Source: Terriglobia bacterium
GTDB lineage: Bacteria; Acidobacteriota; Terriglobia; Bryobacterales; Bryobacteraceae
Assembly: GCA_010084195.1 (NCBI GenBank)
Contig: RGPS01000015.1
Coordinates: 1 to 50,459 of the forward strand
Direction: 5' to 3'
DNA length: 50,459 bases
Part shown: positions 1 to 7,897 of the stretch, in pieces
How positions within the stretch are numbered: position 1 is the stretch's first letter
How the letters are laid out: the number at the start of each line of letters is the position of its first letter
The notes under the pieces: generated by a model
The model's database searches: none
Told to the model about the DNA's origin: nothing
The model's input: the letters and a program-made list of their open reading frames with translations, nothing else
Program-made: the position numbers and the translations under genes

Positions 1-1
1 C

Positions 2-256
2 AACCTTCGCCACATTGGCCGGGGCGGTATTCAATGGCGTAGTTGACGGCACACTCGGCGACGTATTCGACGGCGCAGTGGTCGGCGCAGTGGTCGGCGC
101 GGTGGTCGGCGCAGTCGTGGGAGAAGCAACCGGCGCATTGGCAGTGACCGTGCCCGGTTCGGCAGCGGGTGGCACAGCCGCTGGCGCGGGCGGAACAGGC
201 AAGGCCGCCGTTTTGCTATCCGCGACCGCAGAGGCCGCCGCCGTCGCCTCCGTCAC
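2..256 (-). CDS. Possible opposite-strand gene start with Thr-Ala-Pro linker, 3' partial
   Basis: The complementary strand is open from 346 to the left edge. It reads as a Pro/Thr/Ala-rich tract with PTTAPTTAPTTAPTTAP at its centre, followed by SNTSPSVPSTTPLNTAP. Such tracts are common as linkers in exported acidobacterial proteins and look more natural than the AVVG repeat on the other strand. Third-position GC is similar on both strands (about 70 percent by hand count), so it does not decide. The only conventional start is a GTG at 254-256, with no clear ribosome-binding site. No domain is visible. This is an alternative reading of the same bases as the preceding feature. Confidence 0.3.
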   Translation of the reverse strand, partial: MTEATAAASAVADSKTAALPVPPAPAAVPPAAEPGTVTANAPVASPTTAPTTAPTTAPTTAPSNTSPSVPSTTPLNTAPANVAKV

Positions 257-470
257 CTTCGGCGGGTTTAATGGTTTGATCGGTGCCGGGCGAATTTGCC
301 AAATCCATTTGAAGGATAAGGGAGTGCGGCTGGGCGCAGGGAAGATTCAGTTTGCCGGGGTTCTGGCGGCGATGCGGGACATTGGGTTTGCGGGCTTCGC
401 GAACATTGAAATGGATGGGGATTTGAAGGCTGATCTGGGATTTATTCGGGAATTGGCGGGTAAGGTTTGA
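3..470 (+). CDS. C-terminal fragment of a sugar-phosphate isomerase/epimerase, 5' partial
   Basis: The frame is open from the left edge to a TGA at 468-470. From about base 285 it reads like the end of an AP-endonuclease-2/xylose-isomerase-like TIM barrel: ICQIHLKDKG, then LGAGKIQF, AAMRDIGFAGFANIE and a last helix ending FIRELAGKV. These barrels isomerise or epimerise sugars and have a metal-binding His-x-Lys/Asp strand of this kind. The upstream part is not barrel-like. It is Ala/Gly/Val-rich low complexity with four AVVG units, so the isomerase homology starts abruptly. Either the gene is a 3' remnant joined to foreign sequence, or bases 3-280 belong to an opposite-strand gene. The family call is good for the last 60 residues; I do not think the ORF as a whole is intact. 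Confidence 0.5.
   Translation, partial: TFATLAGAVFNGVVDGTLGDVFDGAVVGAVVGAVVGAVVGEATGALAVTVPGSAAGGTAAGAGGTGKAAVLLSATAEAAAVASVTFGGFNGLIGAGRICQIHLKDKGVRLGAGKIQFAGVLAAMRDIGFAGFANIEMDGDLKADLGFIRELAGKV
78..119. repeat. 12-bp tandem repeat, about 3.5 copies
   Basis: The unit GTGGTCGGCGCA occurs at 78-89, 90-101 (one G for A change) and 102-113, then decays. It encodes VVGA on the top strand and TAPT on the bottom strand. Such units expand and contract by slippage, so the copy number may vary between strains or reads. Confidence 0.8.
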
Positions 471-1138
471 TTCAGAAGAAGACGAAGGAAGCGGCTGCGG
501 CACCGGCCAGGAAGAGCGCAGACTTGCGGGGGCCCGTGGAAGAACTTCGGGCGGTGGGCGCGGAGCCTTTCCTGGGGGATGAGCTGGTGGAAGAGGCCCG
601 GGCGGTGGGTCTGGATTTATCGGAGCGGGACCTGCCTGGGCTGAGCGTGAAGATGTCAGTTCTGGAGCGAGTGTCGTTTGCGGGGACGGAGATTTCGGCG
701 CCGTTTTTGCAGGACGTTCGCCTGGTCCGGTGCGATTTGTCGAACGCGACGTGGCGGAAGTTTCAGGCGACTCGGGTGGAGTTCGTGGAGTGCCGGTTGA
801 TTGGCATGAAGGCACTGGAGTGCAACTGGCAGGATGTGTTGCTGCGGGATTGTGATGGCAGGTATTTGCAGTTGACGGATGGCCGGCTGCGGAGCTGCGA
901 ATTCCGAGAGAGTAACTTTACCGAGGCGGATCTGCGGGCGGTGGATTTTTCGAGCACGCTGGTGGGGCAGTTGGATCTGACCCGGGCGGATTTGCGGGGG
1001 GCGCGATTGCGGAATCTGGATCTGCGGGATTCGGAGATTGAGGGTCTGCTGGTGGCGCCGGAGGATGTGAAAGGGGCTGTGGTAAGTGCCCCGCAGGCTA
1101 TGGATCTGGCCCGGTTGCTGGGGTTGGTGATTCGGTAG
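467..1138 (+). CDS. Pentapeptide-repeat protein
   Basis: The 223-residue product carries repeats of the A(D/N)LXX type. They are clearest at about residues 85-195, for example CDLSNATWRKF, ESNFTEADLRAVDF, LDLTRADLRGARLRNLDLRDSE. These build a right-handed quadrilateral beta helix. Some members mimic DNA or protect gyrase; most have no known role. There is no signal peptide or membrane segment, so it should be cytosolic. The TTG start at 467 overlaps the TGA of the upstream isomerase fragment by two bases and follows a TAAGG, which suggests translational coupling. The first 25 residues are Lys/Ala-rich and not part of the fold. The family is certain, the function is not. Confidence 0.85.
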   Translation: MIQKKTKEAAAAPARKSADLRGPVEELRAVGAEPFLGDELVEEARAVGLDLSERDLPGLSVKMSVLERVSFAGTEISAPFLQDVRLVRCDLSNATWRKFQATRVEFVECRLIGMKALECNWQDVLLRDCDGRYLQLTDGRLRSCEFRESNFTEADLRAVDFSSTLVGQLDLTRADLRGARLRNLDLRDSEIEGLLVAPEDVKGAVVSAPQAMDLARLLGLVIR

Positions 1139-1289
1139 TATTACCCCGCTGCGGGAGGGAATACCTCCTGCCTGGTTGAGAGAGGAATACCGCTTGGTTT
1201 CCGATCTCGGTACCATGATTTTGATGTTTCTGTTTCGGGATTTGCAGAGTTGTGGTTTGCGCGGGAGCTTTGGACTCCAGACGTGCAAA

Positions 1290-1310
1290 ACCCCGCGTTC
1301 GGCGCGGGGT
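1290..1310 (+). other. Strong hairpin upstream of a small ORF
   Basis: ACCCCGCG (1290-1297) pairs perfectly with CGCGGGGT (1303-1310) around a TTCGG loop. The hairpin is flanked by TGCAAAA on the left (1284-1290) and CTGCAAAAC on the right. There is no T-tract, so it is not a classical terminator. It lies 37 bases before the start of the 25-residue ORF and could structure that leader. It is the main feature of an otherwise empty stretch, 1139-1346. Confidence 0.45.
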
Positions 1311-1346
1311 CTGCAAAACAACCGGAGTAGAAAGGGGGACTACCTT

Positions 1347-1424
1347 ATGGTTCTCTTGATGTTGTTGCTAAGCTTTTTCAAAAAGCTGCGACGGGTCGGA
1401 ATCAAAATTGACTTTACGTTCTGA
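1347..1424 (+). CDS. Putative 25-residue hydrophobic, basic-tailed peptide
   Basis: An ATG eight bases after AAAGGGGG (1331-1338), one of the best Shine-Dalgarno matches in the window, opens a 25-codon frame. The N-terminal half is MVLLMLLLSFF, hydrophobic and leucine-rich. The C-terminal half, KKLRRVGIKIDFTF, is basic and then aromatic. This resembles small membrane peptides and type I toxin peptides in size and polarity. It also looks like a leucine leader peptide, but no biosynthetic gene follows on this strand. It lies between two hairpins. The ribosome site and composition support translation; no homologue is known to me. Confidence 0.45.
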   Translation: MVLLMLLLSFFKKLRRVGIKIDFTF

Positions 1425-1437
1425 TTCTTAACTGTCA

Positions 1438-1469
1438 AGGAGGTCAGCGTCACAACACGCTGGCCTCCT
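1438..1469. terminator. Long hairpin between convergent genes
   Basis: AGGAGGTCAGCGT (1438-1450) pairs with ACGCTGGCCTCCT (1457-1469) around CACAAC, with one G-T wobble in 13 pairs. It sits between the 25-residue ORF and the convergent ilvE, so it may end transcripts from both sides. Neither side has a T-run, so intrinsic termination would be imperfect. Confidence 0.4.
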
Positions 1470-1501
1470 CAACATCACAATATCATTGAATCGACTTTAG
1501 A

Positions 1502-2443
1502 TCAAGCAACAGATGCGGTGACGGGGACGGCGGAGAGCCAACCGTACCGATCAGGCTTGGTGCCATTCACAATTGCGAAGAATTCCTTCTGGAGGGCTTC
1601 GGCGATGGGGCCGCGGCGACCTTCGCCGATGGTAATCCGGTCGATGGAGCGGATCGGCGTGATTTCGGCGGCGGTGCCGGAGAAAAAGACTTCGTCGGCA
1701 ACATAGAGTAGTTCGCGGGGCACAACCTGCTCGACGACGGGGATGCCGAGGTCACCGGCGAGGGTGATGACGGTGTCGCGGGTGATACCGGGGAGGACGG
1801 AAGCGCCGGCGGGCGGGGTGACAATCTTCCCGTCGCGGACGATGAAGATGTTCTCGCCGGAGCCTTCGCTGACGTAGCCGGCCTTATCGAGCGCGATACC
1901 TTCGGAGTAGCCGTTGGCGATGGCTTCCATCTTGATGAGCTGTGAATTCATGTAGTTGGCACCGGCTTTGGCAAGCGCGGGCAACGTGTTGGGGGCGATG
2001 CGGGTCCAACTGGAGACGCAGACATCGACACCATCGGCCATGGCATCATCGCCGAGGTACTTGCCCCATTCCCAGCAGGCGAGGTAGACATCAACGGGGT
2101 TTTTCTGGCCATTCACACCCATTTCGCCGTATCCGCGGAGCACGATGGGGCGGATGTAACACGAGCTTAGGTGGTTGACCGAGACAAGGTCCAGAATCGC
2201 GGTAGCCAACTCTTGCTGCGAAAACGCGAACTTATCCATCCGGTAAATCTTCGCCGAATCCACCATGCGGCGGACGTGTTCGGGAAGCCGGAAAACAGCC
2301 GGACCAGCGGGGGTTTCGTAGCAGCGAATGCCTTCGAAAACCGAGCTGCCGTAGCTGACGACATGGGACAGGACGTGGATCTTCGCGTCATCCCACGCGA
2401 TGAACTGTCCATTTCGCCAAATCTTCTCGGTAGCCTTCAACAT
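1502..2443 (-). CDS. ilvE: Branched-chain-amino-acid aminotransferase
   Basis: A class IV (D-amino-acid aminotransferase fold) PLP enzyme of 313 residues, the normal size for IlvE. It transfers amino groups between glutamate and the 2-oxo acids of leucine, isoleucine and valine, in the cytosol. Visible markers are WRNGQFIAWDDAKIHVLSH at the start, SVFEGIRCY (35-42), the Schiff-base lysine K159 in LPALAKAGANYMNS, the cofactor loop EGSGENIF (193-200) and LPGITRDTV (217-225). The ATG at 2443 gives the canonical N-terminus. It stands alone, divergent from the amidase gene with 93 bases between them. No attenuator is visible on its own strand. Confidence 0.93.
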   Translation of the reverse strand: MLKATEKIWRNGQFIAWDDAKIHVLSHVVSYGSSVFEGIRCYETPAGPAVFRLPEHVRRMVDSAKIYRMDKFAFSQQELATAILDLVSVNHLSSCYIRPIVLRGYGEMGVNGQKNPVDVYLACWEWGKYLGDDAMADGVDVCVSSWTRIAPNTLPALAKAGANYMNSQLIKMEAIANGYSEGIALDKAGYVSEGSGENIFIVRDGKIVTPPAGASVLPGITRDTVITLAGDLGIPVVEQVVPRELLYVADEVFFSGTAAEITPIRSIDRITIGEGRRGPIAEALQKEFFAIVNGTKPDRYGWLSAVPVTASVA

Positions 2444-2536
2444 TTTCTCAGTATAAACGGAACCTATGAATGACTGCGGATTCGGAAATAGAGGGCACCG
2501 CCGGCGGGGGCTTTTGCTAACCTGATTTCACTTGAC

Positions 2537-4225
2537 ATGTCCTTAAAATCGCTGGTTCCAATGAATCGCCGGAGGCTGATGAAGCTGGTGGCGACGGTAG
2601 CAGCCCTGCCCGCCGTGAAGGCACAGGCACCCCTCCCCGGAGCGCCGCAGCGTGTGTCCAGAGAGATGATTGTGGCGGCTCTGGGCGTGATGGGCCTGAC
2701 GTTCAAAGACGCCGAGATCGACATGCTGTTGCCGACGGTGAACCGGACGCTGGGGAGTTATGAAGGCGTGCGGAAGCTGGCAGTGCCGTTGGGGACGGCT
2801 CCGGCGATTTCCTTTTCGCCCTTGGTGCCGGGGTTCCGGCTTCCGAAGGGTCCGGTTTATCGGGCACCAAAGGCTCCCGGGATAGTGAAGTTTAAGCAGG
2901 CGGACGAACTGGCGTTTTTGTCGGCGGTGCAATTGGGGGCGCTGCTTCGGAGTAAGAAGATCACTTCGACTGCACTGACGAAGATGTATCTGGAGCGGTT
3001 GAAAATGTACGCTCCGAAGCTGAATTGCGTGATCACGCTGACGGAGGATCTGGCTCTGGAGCAGGCGAAGGCGGCGGATGCTTCGCTGCGTCGGGGCAAG
3101 GTTCTGAGTCCTTTGCATGGTGTGCCGTATGGGGCGAAGGATCTGTTTGATACCAAGGGGATTCTGACCACGTGGGGTGCGCAGCCTTATCAGAACCGGA
3201 TTCCGGATGCCGATGCGACGGTAATTGAGAGGTTGCGGGCTGCCGGCGCGGTGCTGGTGGCGAAGCTCTCGATGGGGGCGTTGGCGCAGGGCGGACTGTG
3301 GTTCGGCGGCATGACGAAGACGCCGTGGAATTACGATGTAACGTCGAGCGGGTCCTCGGCGGGGTCGGGGTCGGCTACGGCGGCGGGGTTAGTGGGCTTT
3401 TCTATTGGTACCGAAACGCTGGGTTCCATCGTCTCACCAAGTACACGATGCGGTGTAGCAGGGGTAAGACCGACGTTTGGGCGCGTGCCGAAGACGGGCG
3501 CGATGGCGCTGGCGTGGACGATGGACAAGATTGGGCCGATTTGCCGGTCGGTGGCGGATTGTGCGGAGGTTCTGCGGGTTCTGAATGGTCCGGATGGGAA
3601 GGATTTGACGGCGATTGCGGCTCCGATGAACTGGGATGCCCGGCGGCAGTTGAAGGGCATGAAAGTTGGGTATCTGGCGGCGGAGATGGAGCGGCTCAAC
3701 GAAAAGACGAAGCCACTTTACGATGCTGCGTTCGCCGTGTTGCGGAAGGCGGGGGTGAAGCTGGAGCCGATTTCCTTACCGGATTTCCCGGTGAGTTCCA
3801 TACGCTATGTGCTCGATGCGGAGGCAGCGGCAGCATTCGACGACTTGACTCGGGGCGAGGGGCAACTGGATACGCTGTCGGGGCAGGCTCCGGGCGACTG
3901 GCCGAATCAGTTCCGGGCTTCGCGTTTCATTCCGGCGGTGGAGTATATTCGGGCTCAGCAGGCTCGTACTTTGTACATGGCGAAGTTCGAGGAGTTTATG
4001 CGGGGTTGGGACGCGTTTGTTTCGACGCCGCAGTCAGCGAGTCTGACGGCTACGAATTTGACGGGGAATCCGCAGGTAGTGGTACCTTGCGGGTTTGTGG
4101 ATGGGCTGCCCGCGGGCCTGTTGTTTACCGGGAGGTTGTTTGACGAGAGCGCTCCTATGCGACTGGCCCTGGCGTACGAACAGGCAACGGACTGGCATAC
4201 GCTGCGGCCGACTCTGCAGAGTTAG
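2537..4225 (+). CDS. Exported amidase, amidase-signature family
   Basis: A Ser-cisSer-Lys amide hydrolase of 562 residues. The amidase-signature core starts near residue 120. K201 sits in GVPYGAKDLFDT, the Gly/Ser motif SSGSSAGSGSATAAG spans 270-284, and the nucleophile is S297 in GTETLGSIVSPSTRCG. The usual GG before the nucleophile is LG here. Residues 9-30, MNRRRLMKLVATVAALPAVK, form a Tat-like signal. The second ATG (2561) may therefore be the true start, since residues 1-8 add little. A 90-residue domain precedes the core. The substrate cannot be read; this family includes aryl amidases and GatA-like enzymes. The 3' end is followed directly by the next gene. Confidence 0.88.
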   Translation: MSLKSLVPMNRRRLMKLVATVAALPAVKAQAPLPGAPQRVSREMIVAALGVMGLTFKDAEIDMLLPTVNRTLGSYEGVRKLAVPLGTAPAISFSPLVPGFRLPKGPVYRAPKAPGIVKFKQADELAFLSAVQLGALLRSKKITSTALTKMYLERLKMYAPKLNCVITLTEDLALEQAKAADASLRRGKVLSPLHGVPYGAKDLFDTKGILTTWGAQPYQNRIPDADATVIERLRAAGAVLVAKLSMGALAQGGLWFGGMTKTPWNYDVTSSGSSAGSGSATAAGLVGFSIGTETLGSIVSPSTRCGVAGVRPTFGRVPKTGAMALAWTMDKIGPICRSVADCAEVLRVLNGPDGKDLTAIAAPMNWDARRQLKGMKVGYLAAEMERLNEKTKPLYDAAFAVLRKAGVKLEPISLPDFPVSSIRYVLDAEAAAAFDDLTRGEGQLDTLSGQAPGDWPNQFRASRFIPAVEYIRAQQARTLYMAKFEEFMRGWDAFVSTPQSASLTATNLTGNPQVVVPCGFVDGLPAGLLFTGRLFDESAPMRLALAYEQATDWHTLRPTLQS

Positions 4226-4226
4226 C

Positions 4227-5531
4227 TTGACGTGCCTCGCACGGCTGGCGGGCGGAGTGTTGGTGTTGCTGCTGGCTTTTTCAGACCTGTTGCCAGCCGC
4301 TGCGCCTGCGGGGTTGCGTGATCCTGTTTTCGAAAAACTACAGTTTGAACAGTGGGCGGGTAAGGGCGAAACCCGTATCAAATGGTCGGTGGAGGTCCCG
4401 CCGGCAGAGTTGTCGACGCACCAGCGGCTGATGCTCCGCGTGGTGACAAAGATCGACGGGCGGGAACTGGAGAAGCGACGAGGCGAAGGAGCCTTTATCG
4501 CCATGCTGCAGATCACGGATGCTGCGGGTCTGGTTTGGCAGAATCATACGCCGATTGACCTTGGGTCGCTGGCACCGAACGTGCAAAGTCAGGAATTTTT
4601 TGTAACGCATTATGCGTTTGTTCTGCCCGGTGAGTATGTGCTGACCATTGCGGTTTGCGACACGAAGACGCTGGAGCATAGTGTTAGTACCCGGAAGCTT
4701 CGGGTGGAGGGCGTGAAGGATGATCCGCTGCCCCGCGCGTTCGACGGTTTGCCGGCGGTGGAATTTGTACCTCCGACGGACGGGACTCCCGATGTATGGT
4801 TTCTGCCTGGAATTGCGGGGAAACTAAAGCTGGAACTGGCGGCGAAGCATCGGCTAGAGGTGCAGGTTCTGGTGAATTTGACACCGTCTGAGAGACAACT
4901 GGGGTCGGCCGGGGCTTTGCGTCGGAACATGAGCCTGGCCATGCCGGCGCTGAAGGTGATGAGCGGGATGGCGATCCCCAACGGGACGCTGCGTGTGGCA
5001 CTGGTGGATCTGGAAAAGCATGCAGTGCCCTATGAGCAAGCGGTGGAGCCGTTGGCGGCGGAAGTCCTTGACTGGTTCCGAATGCGACAGGTCTTCACGC
5101 AGGCGACGCCAGGAATAGTGGACGTGAAGACGCTGGCGAACGAGTGGCGGATGCGGGGCTACTTTCTGGAAGAGCTGGCGCGACGCCTGGATGCTCCCCT
5201 GGCGGACGGGACGGTTCGCGTGGTGATTGTGATTTCGGGCCCCGCATTCTTTGAAGATCCGAACCGGCTGGTCTATGAGATCGCCGCGCATGACCCGGCT
5301 CGACAGTTATATTACATCCGTTACAGAGCACTGCCGGTGCGGTACCCTCCCCCCAACCGGCCGGGGATGAGGCCGGTGTCGCAGCGTCCGGTGGTGGTAA
5401 ATGTCCCGATGCTGAATGACGATCTGGAAAAAGTAGCGCTGGCCCTCAACGGCAAGGTTTTTGATGCGACCAGTTCGCAACAATTCCGAAGGATACTTGC
5501 GACCATTATGGAGCAGGTTTCCCGATTCTGA
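4227..5531 (+). CDS. Exported protein of unknown function, paralogue 1
   Basis: The frame stays open back into the amidase gene, but the TTG at 4227, just after the amidase stop, gives a signal peptide (LARLAGGVLVLLLAF, Ala-rich cleavage region) and 434 residues. No known domain is recognised. The N-terminal third contains FEKLQFEQW, STHQRLMLR, ELEKRRGEG and FVLPGEYVLTIAVCDTKT, which looks like a beta-sandwich. The C-terminal third contains VRVVIVISGPAFF and ends in a helix. The next gene is a diverged copy that lacks about 80 residues of the middle. Location should be periplasmic. The start codon is a choice between TTG 4227 and internal GTGs. Confidence 0.65.
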   Translation: MTCLARLAGGVLVLLLAFSDLLPAAAPAGLRDPVFEKLQFEQWAGKGETRIKWSVEVPPAELSTHQRLMLRVVTKIDGRELEKRRGEGAFIAMLQITDAAGLVWQNHTPIDLGSLAPNVQSQEFFVTHYAFVLPGEYVLTIAVCDTKTLEHSVSTRKLRVEGVKDDPLPRAFDGLPAVEFVPPTDGTPDVWFLPGIAGKLKLELAAKHRLEVQVLVNLTPSERQLGSAGALRRNMSLAMPALKVMSGMAIPNGTLRVALVDLEKHAVPYEQAVEPLAAEVLDWFRMRQVFTQATPGIVDVKTLANEWRMRGYFLEELARRLDAPLADGTVRVVIVISGPAFFEDPNRLVYEIAAHDPARQLYYIRYRALPVRYPPPNRPGMRPVSQRPVVVNVPMLNDDLEKVALALNGKVFDATSSQQFRRILATIMEQVSRF

Positions 5532-6589
5532 TGAACTGGACAGTTGCGCTTGCGGTGGTGGTGCTGGGTGCCGGGGAGGCGCTTGCGCAGGGCCGCGGAG
5601 ATTTATTTCGCCGGTTTCCGTTTGAGCAATGGAGGGCGGCAGGCAGCGCCAGTCAGATCAAGTGGCAGTTCCATATGACAGAGGCTTCTCTTTCGCCTCA
5701 CCAACGGCTGCTGCAGCGATTTGAGGGGGTGGTGGACGCTGGTGAGGTGCAGAAGCGGCGCGATCACGGGCAGCTATGGTTTCTGCTGGAGCTCGAAGAC
5801 ACAACGGGGCGACGGTGGCGGACGCGGGAGATGGCGGATTTGAGTCGCATACCGGCGGACTTCAAGTCGGGTGGTGTCAGTTGGGCGCAGGACGCCTTTG
5901 TGTTGCCAGGCAAGTACCAGGTTTCGGTGGCGGTCTTCGACACGAAGACGAGGGAACACAGCTTTCTGACGCGTGAATTGCGGGTAGCAGGGCCGAAGTC
6001 GGACCCGCTGGCGCAGGCGGAGCAGGGCTTACCGACGGTTGAATTTGTGCGGCAGTATGCGCAGCCGGATGCGTGGTTTCAGCCGGGCCTGGATCTGGCG
6101 AAGAAGAAGATGTGGCAGCAGGAGGGTGTGCGCGGGCTGGACTGGGAGAAGATGCGAGACGCTTTTGCGACGATGAATCCCGGGGTGATCGATGTGGCGT
6201 CGCTGGCCGGAAAAGGTGCCATGCAGCAGTACTTTTGGGATTCCCTGCTGGCACGGGTGACGCCTGAGGAACGGAAGGGCGATGAGCCTTTGCGGGTGGT
6301 GATCGTGTTATCGAGTCCGTTGTTTCTGGAACGCCAGTACAAGGTGGAGCCGGCGACAGTCCCGAAGGACCCGAACCGTCGTGTTTATTACTTGCAGTAC
6401 CGGCCGTTGCCGCCTCGACCGGCAATGATGCACTTCGAAGACAAGCCCATGCCAGCGGCGATGGCGATGCCCGCGGATGATCTGGAGCGGACCTTGAAGC
6501 TGCTGGACGCGAAGGTGTTTTCGGTGGTGAGTCCGGCTCAGTTCCGGAAGGCGCTGGCGGTTATCCTGGCGGATATTGGAAAGCTGTAG
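5531..6589 (+). CDS. Exported protein of unknown function, paralogue 2
   Basis: A 352-residue protein starting at an ATGA overlap with paralogue 1, so the two are translationally coupled. The signal peptide MNWTVALAVVVLGAGEALAQ ends in a good AxA site. It matches paralogue 1 along both ends: FPFEQW/LQFEQW, LSPHQRLLQR/LSTHQRLMLR, AFVLPGKYQVSVAVFDTKT, LRVVIVLSSPLF and a final VFSVVSPAQFRKALAVILA. A short Lys-rich stretch replaces the middle segment of paralogue 1. It is probably a partner or a specialised copy acting in the envelope. Function is unknown. Confidence 0.75.
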   Translation: MNWTVALAVVVLGAGEALAQGRGDLFRRFPFEQWRAAGSASQIKWQFHMTEASLSPHQRLLQRFEGVVDAGEVQKRRDHGQLWFLLELEDTTGRRWRTREMADLSRIPADFKSGGVSWAQDAFVLPGKYQVSVAVFDTKTREHSFLTRELRVAGPKSDPLAQAEQGLPTVEFVRQYAQPDAWFQPGLDLAKKKMWQQEGVRGLDWEKMRDAFATMNPGVIDVASLAGKGAMQQYFWDSLLARVTPEERKGDEPLRVVIVLSSPLFLERQYKVEPATVPKDPNRRVYYLQYRPLPPRPAMMHFEDKPMPAAMAMPADDLERTLKLLDAKVFSVVSPAQFRKALAVILADIGKL

Positions 6590-6694
6590 ACCGTGCCCTG
6601 ACGAGCACGCGCGGCTCTCTGGAATCCTGACCGCCATCCGGGGCGATTTGTGCCCTCCACCGGGGCCCTTCTCCCCTGCCGTGCAAGCGCGAAG

Positions 6695-7897
6695 CTAAGG
6701 CACGCAGAGCAGACTGTTCAGGAAGATGCTCGCCCCGGCTACACCTACCTCAGGGATGCCGGTCTTACAGGCCGTGGAGGTCGGAGCCGAGCAGCAGGCA
6801 AGATTGGTCGGTATGGAGAACAGTGTAGGGGGTATGTCCTGCGCGCAGGTATTCGGTCTATATGTCTTGGGTTGACCGTTACCCGAACAGGTCAGGTTCC
6901 CGGCGAACTGGACGAACGAAAAGGTTCCGTCCCCGTTACAGACGATACTGTTCGCCGAATTATCGTGCTCACGGCCACTGGTATCGACCGCACGCCACCC
7001 ATGGCAACTGGCCCCGGGCATCCCCACCGGATACATGTGGGTGTTGCCGCCCTTGCAACTGGCGTCGCTGCCGGTCTGGATCGACACCAGGGGGAAGCTG
7101 CAACTGGCTCCCTTGATCTGTTGCTGTACCGTGATCAACGCACTCGCTGGAGACTTTACCCCGCCGATGGTGGCCTGAATAGGCCAGTCACCATCTGCTG
7201 CGGACGTCGGGATCTGAATGGCGACCTGATAAAGGCCCGCTGACTCAGGAGAAAGCGCAGCGCCATACACCAGGGCAGGAATATTGTTCACGGTAACGGT
7301 GACGTCGGAGGCGGTCGGGTAAAGCTTGTCGACTGGCACCGGAATGCCGGCCGGGACAACGGGCTTCGTTGGGCCGAAGCCGGTACCCCAAAGAACGATG
7401 ACATCGCCCGGCTTAGCCGGAACGGTCGTGTTCCCGGTGAAGGTCCCGTTTTTAACCGCCAGACTATAGTCCTGACGGGTAGCCACCACGTACTTGCCTG
7501 CCCACAGGAACATGGCGGGAGCTGTCTGGACTGCGGTGGTAGTCACGGTACCGGTGCCGGTCGGCGTCGTGACCACAACCGTGACCACGCCCGGATCGAG
7601 GTCAGGTGCCTGAAGATTGATCTGAGTTGGGCTCACGTAGTAGATGTAGCCAGGTTTCCCTCCCAGGCTCACACTCACTCCGTCCAGCGCGGTTGGTAAA
7701 CGGCCGTCGACAATCGCTTTCTCCCACGTAGCCGTCACAGAGGATAGATTGCTCCCCGTGATTGTCACCCAGGAACCGGAAGCCACACCAGGCTGGAAGC
7801 TGGCTCCGTTCACCACGCCGGTAATCACAGGCTGGGACTGACCCGGTAGAGGCACAGTTAGTGTTAACGCAATCAGAATCTGTTTCAGTGTGGACAT
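6695..7897 (-). CDS. TIGR03437 (Solibacter-type) protein with Cys-rich tail
   Basis: A 400-residue exported protein. After a signal peptide (LKQILIALTLTVPLPGQS), residues about 23-250 form the TIGR03437 module. Its signatures are VVNGASFQPGVASGSWVTI, LDGVSVSLGGKPGYIYYVSP, QINLQAPD, VLWGTGFGPT and GLYQVAIQIP. This module is abundant in Solibacter relatives, usually at the C-terminus of larger proteins. Here it is N-terminal and is followed by about 130 residues with ten cysteines, probably a disulfide-rich extracellular domain I do not recognise. Role unknown; adhesion or surface display is a guess. It converges on paralogue 2; the 105 bases between them show nothing notable. Confidence 0.85.
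   Translation of the reverse strand: MSTLKQILIALTLTVPLPGQSQPVITGVVNGASFQPGVASGSWVTITGSNLSSVTATWEKAIVDGRLPTALDGVSVSLGGKPGYIYYVSPTQINLQAPDLDPGVVTVVVTTPTGTGTVTTTAVQTAPAMFLWAGKYVVATRQDYSLAVKNGTFTGNTTVPAKPGDVIVLWGTGFGPTKPVVPAGIPVPVDKLYPTASDVTVTVNNIPALVYGAALSPESAGLYQVAIQIPTSAADGDWPIQATIGGVKSPASALITVQQQIKGASCSFPLVSIQTGSDASCKGGNTHMYPVGMPGASCHGWRAVDTSGREHDNSANSIVCNGDGTFSFVQFAGNLTCSGNGQPKTYRPNTCAQDIPPTLFSIPTNLACCSAPTSTACKTGIPEVGVAGASIFLNSLLCVP

Noticed and set aside
1347-1469. Leucine-rich peptide plus hairpin as an attenuator of ilvE
   Set aside because: ilvE lies on the opposite strand and converges on the peptide, so classical attenuation in cis is not possible.
4095-4226. Upstream extension of paralogue 1 into the amidase gene
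   Set aside because: It overlaps the conserved amidase end in another frame. The TTG at 4227 begins a proper signal peptide.
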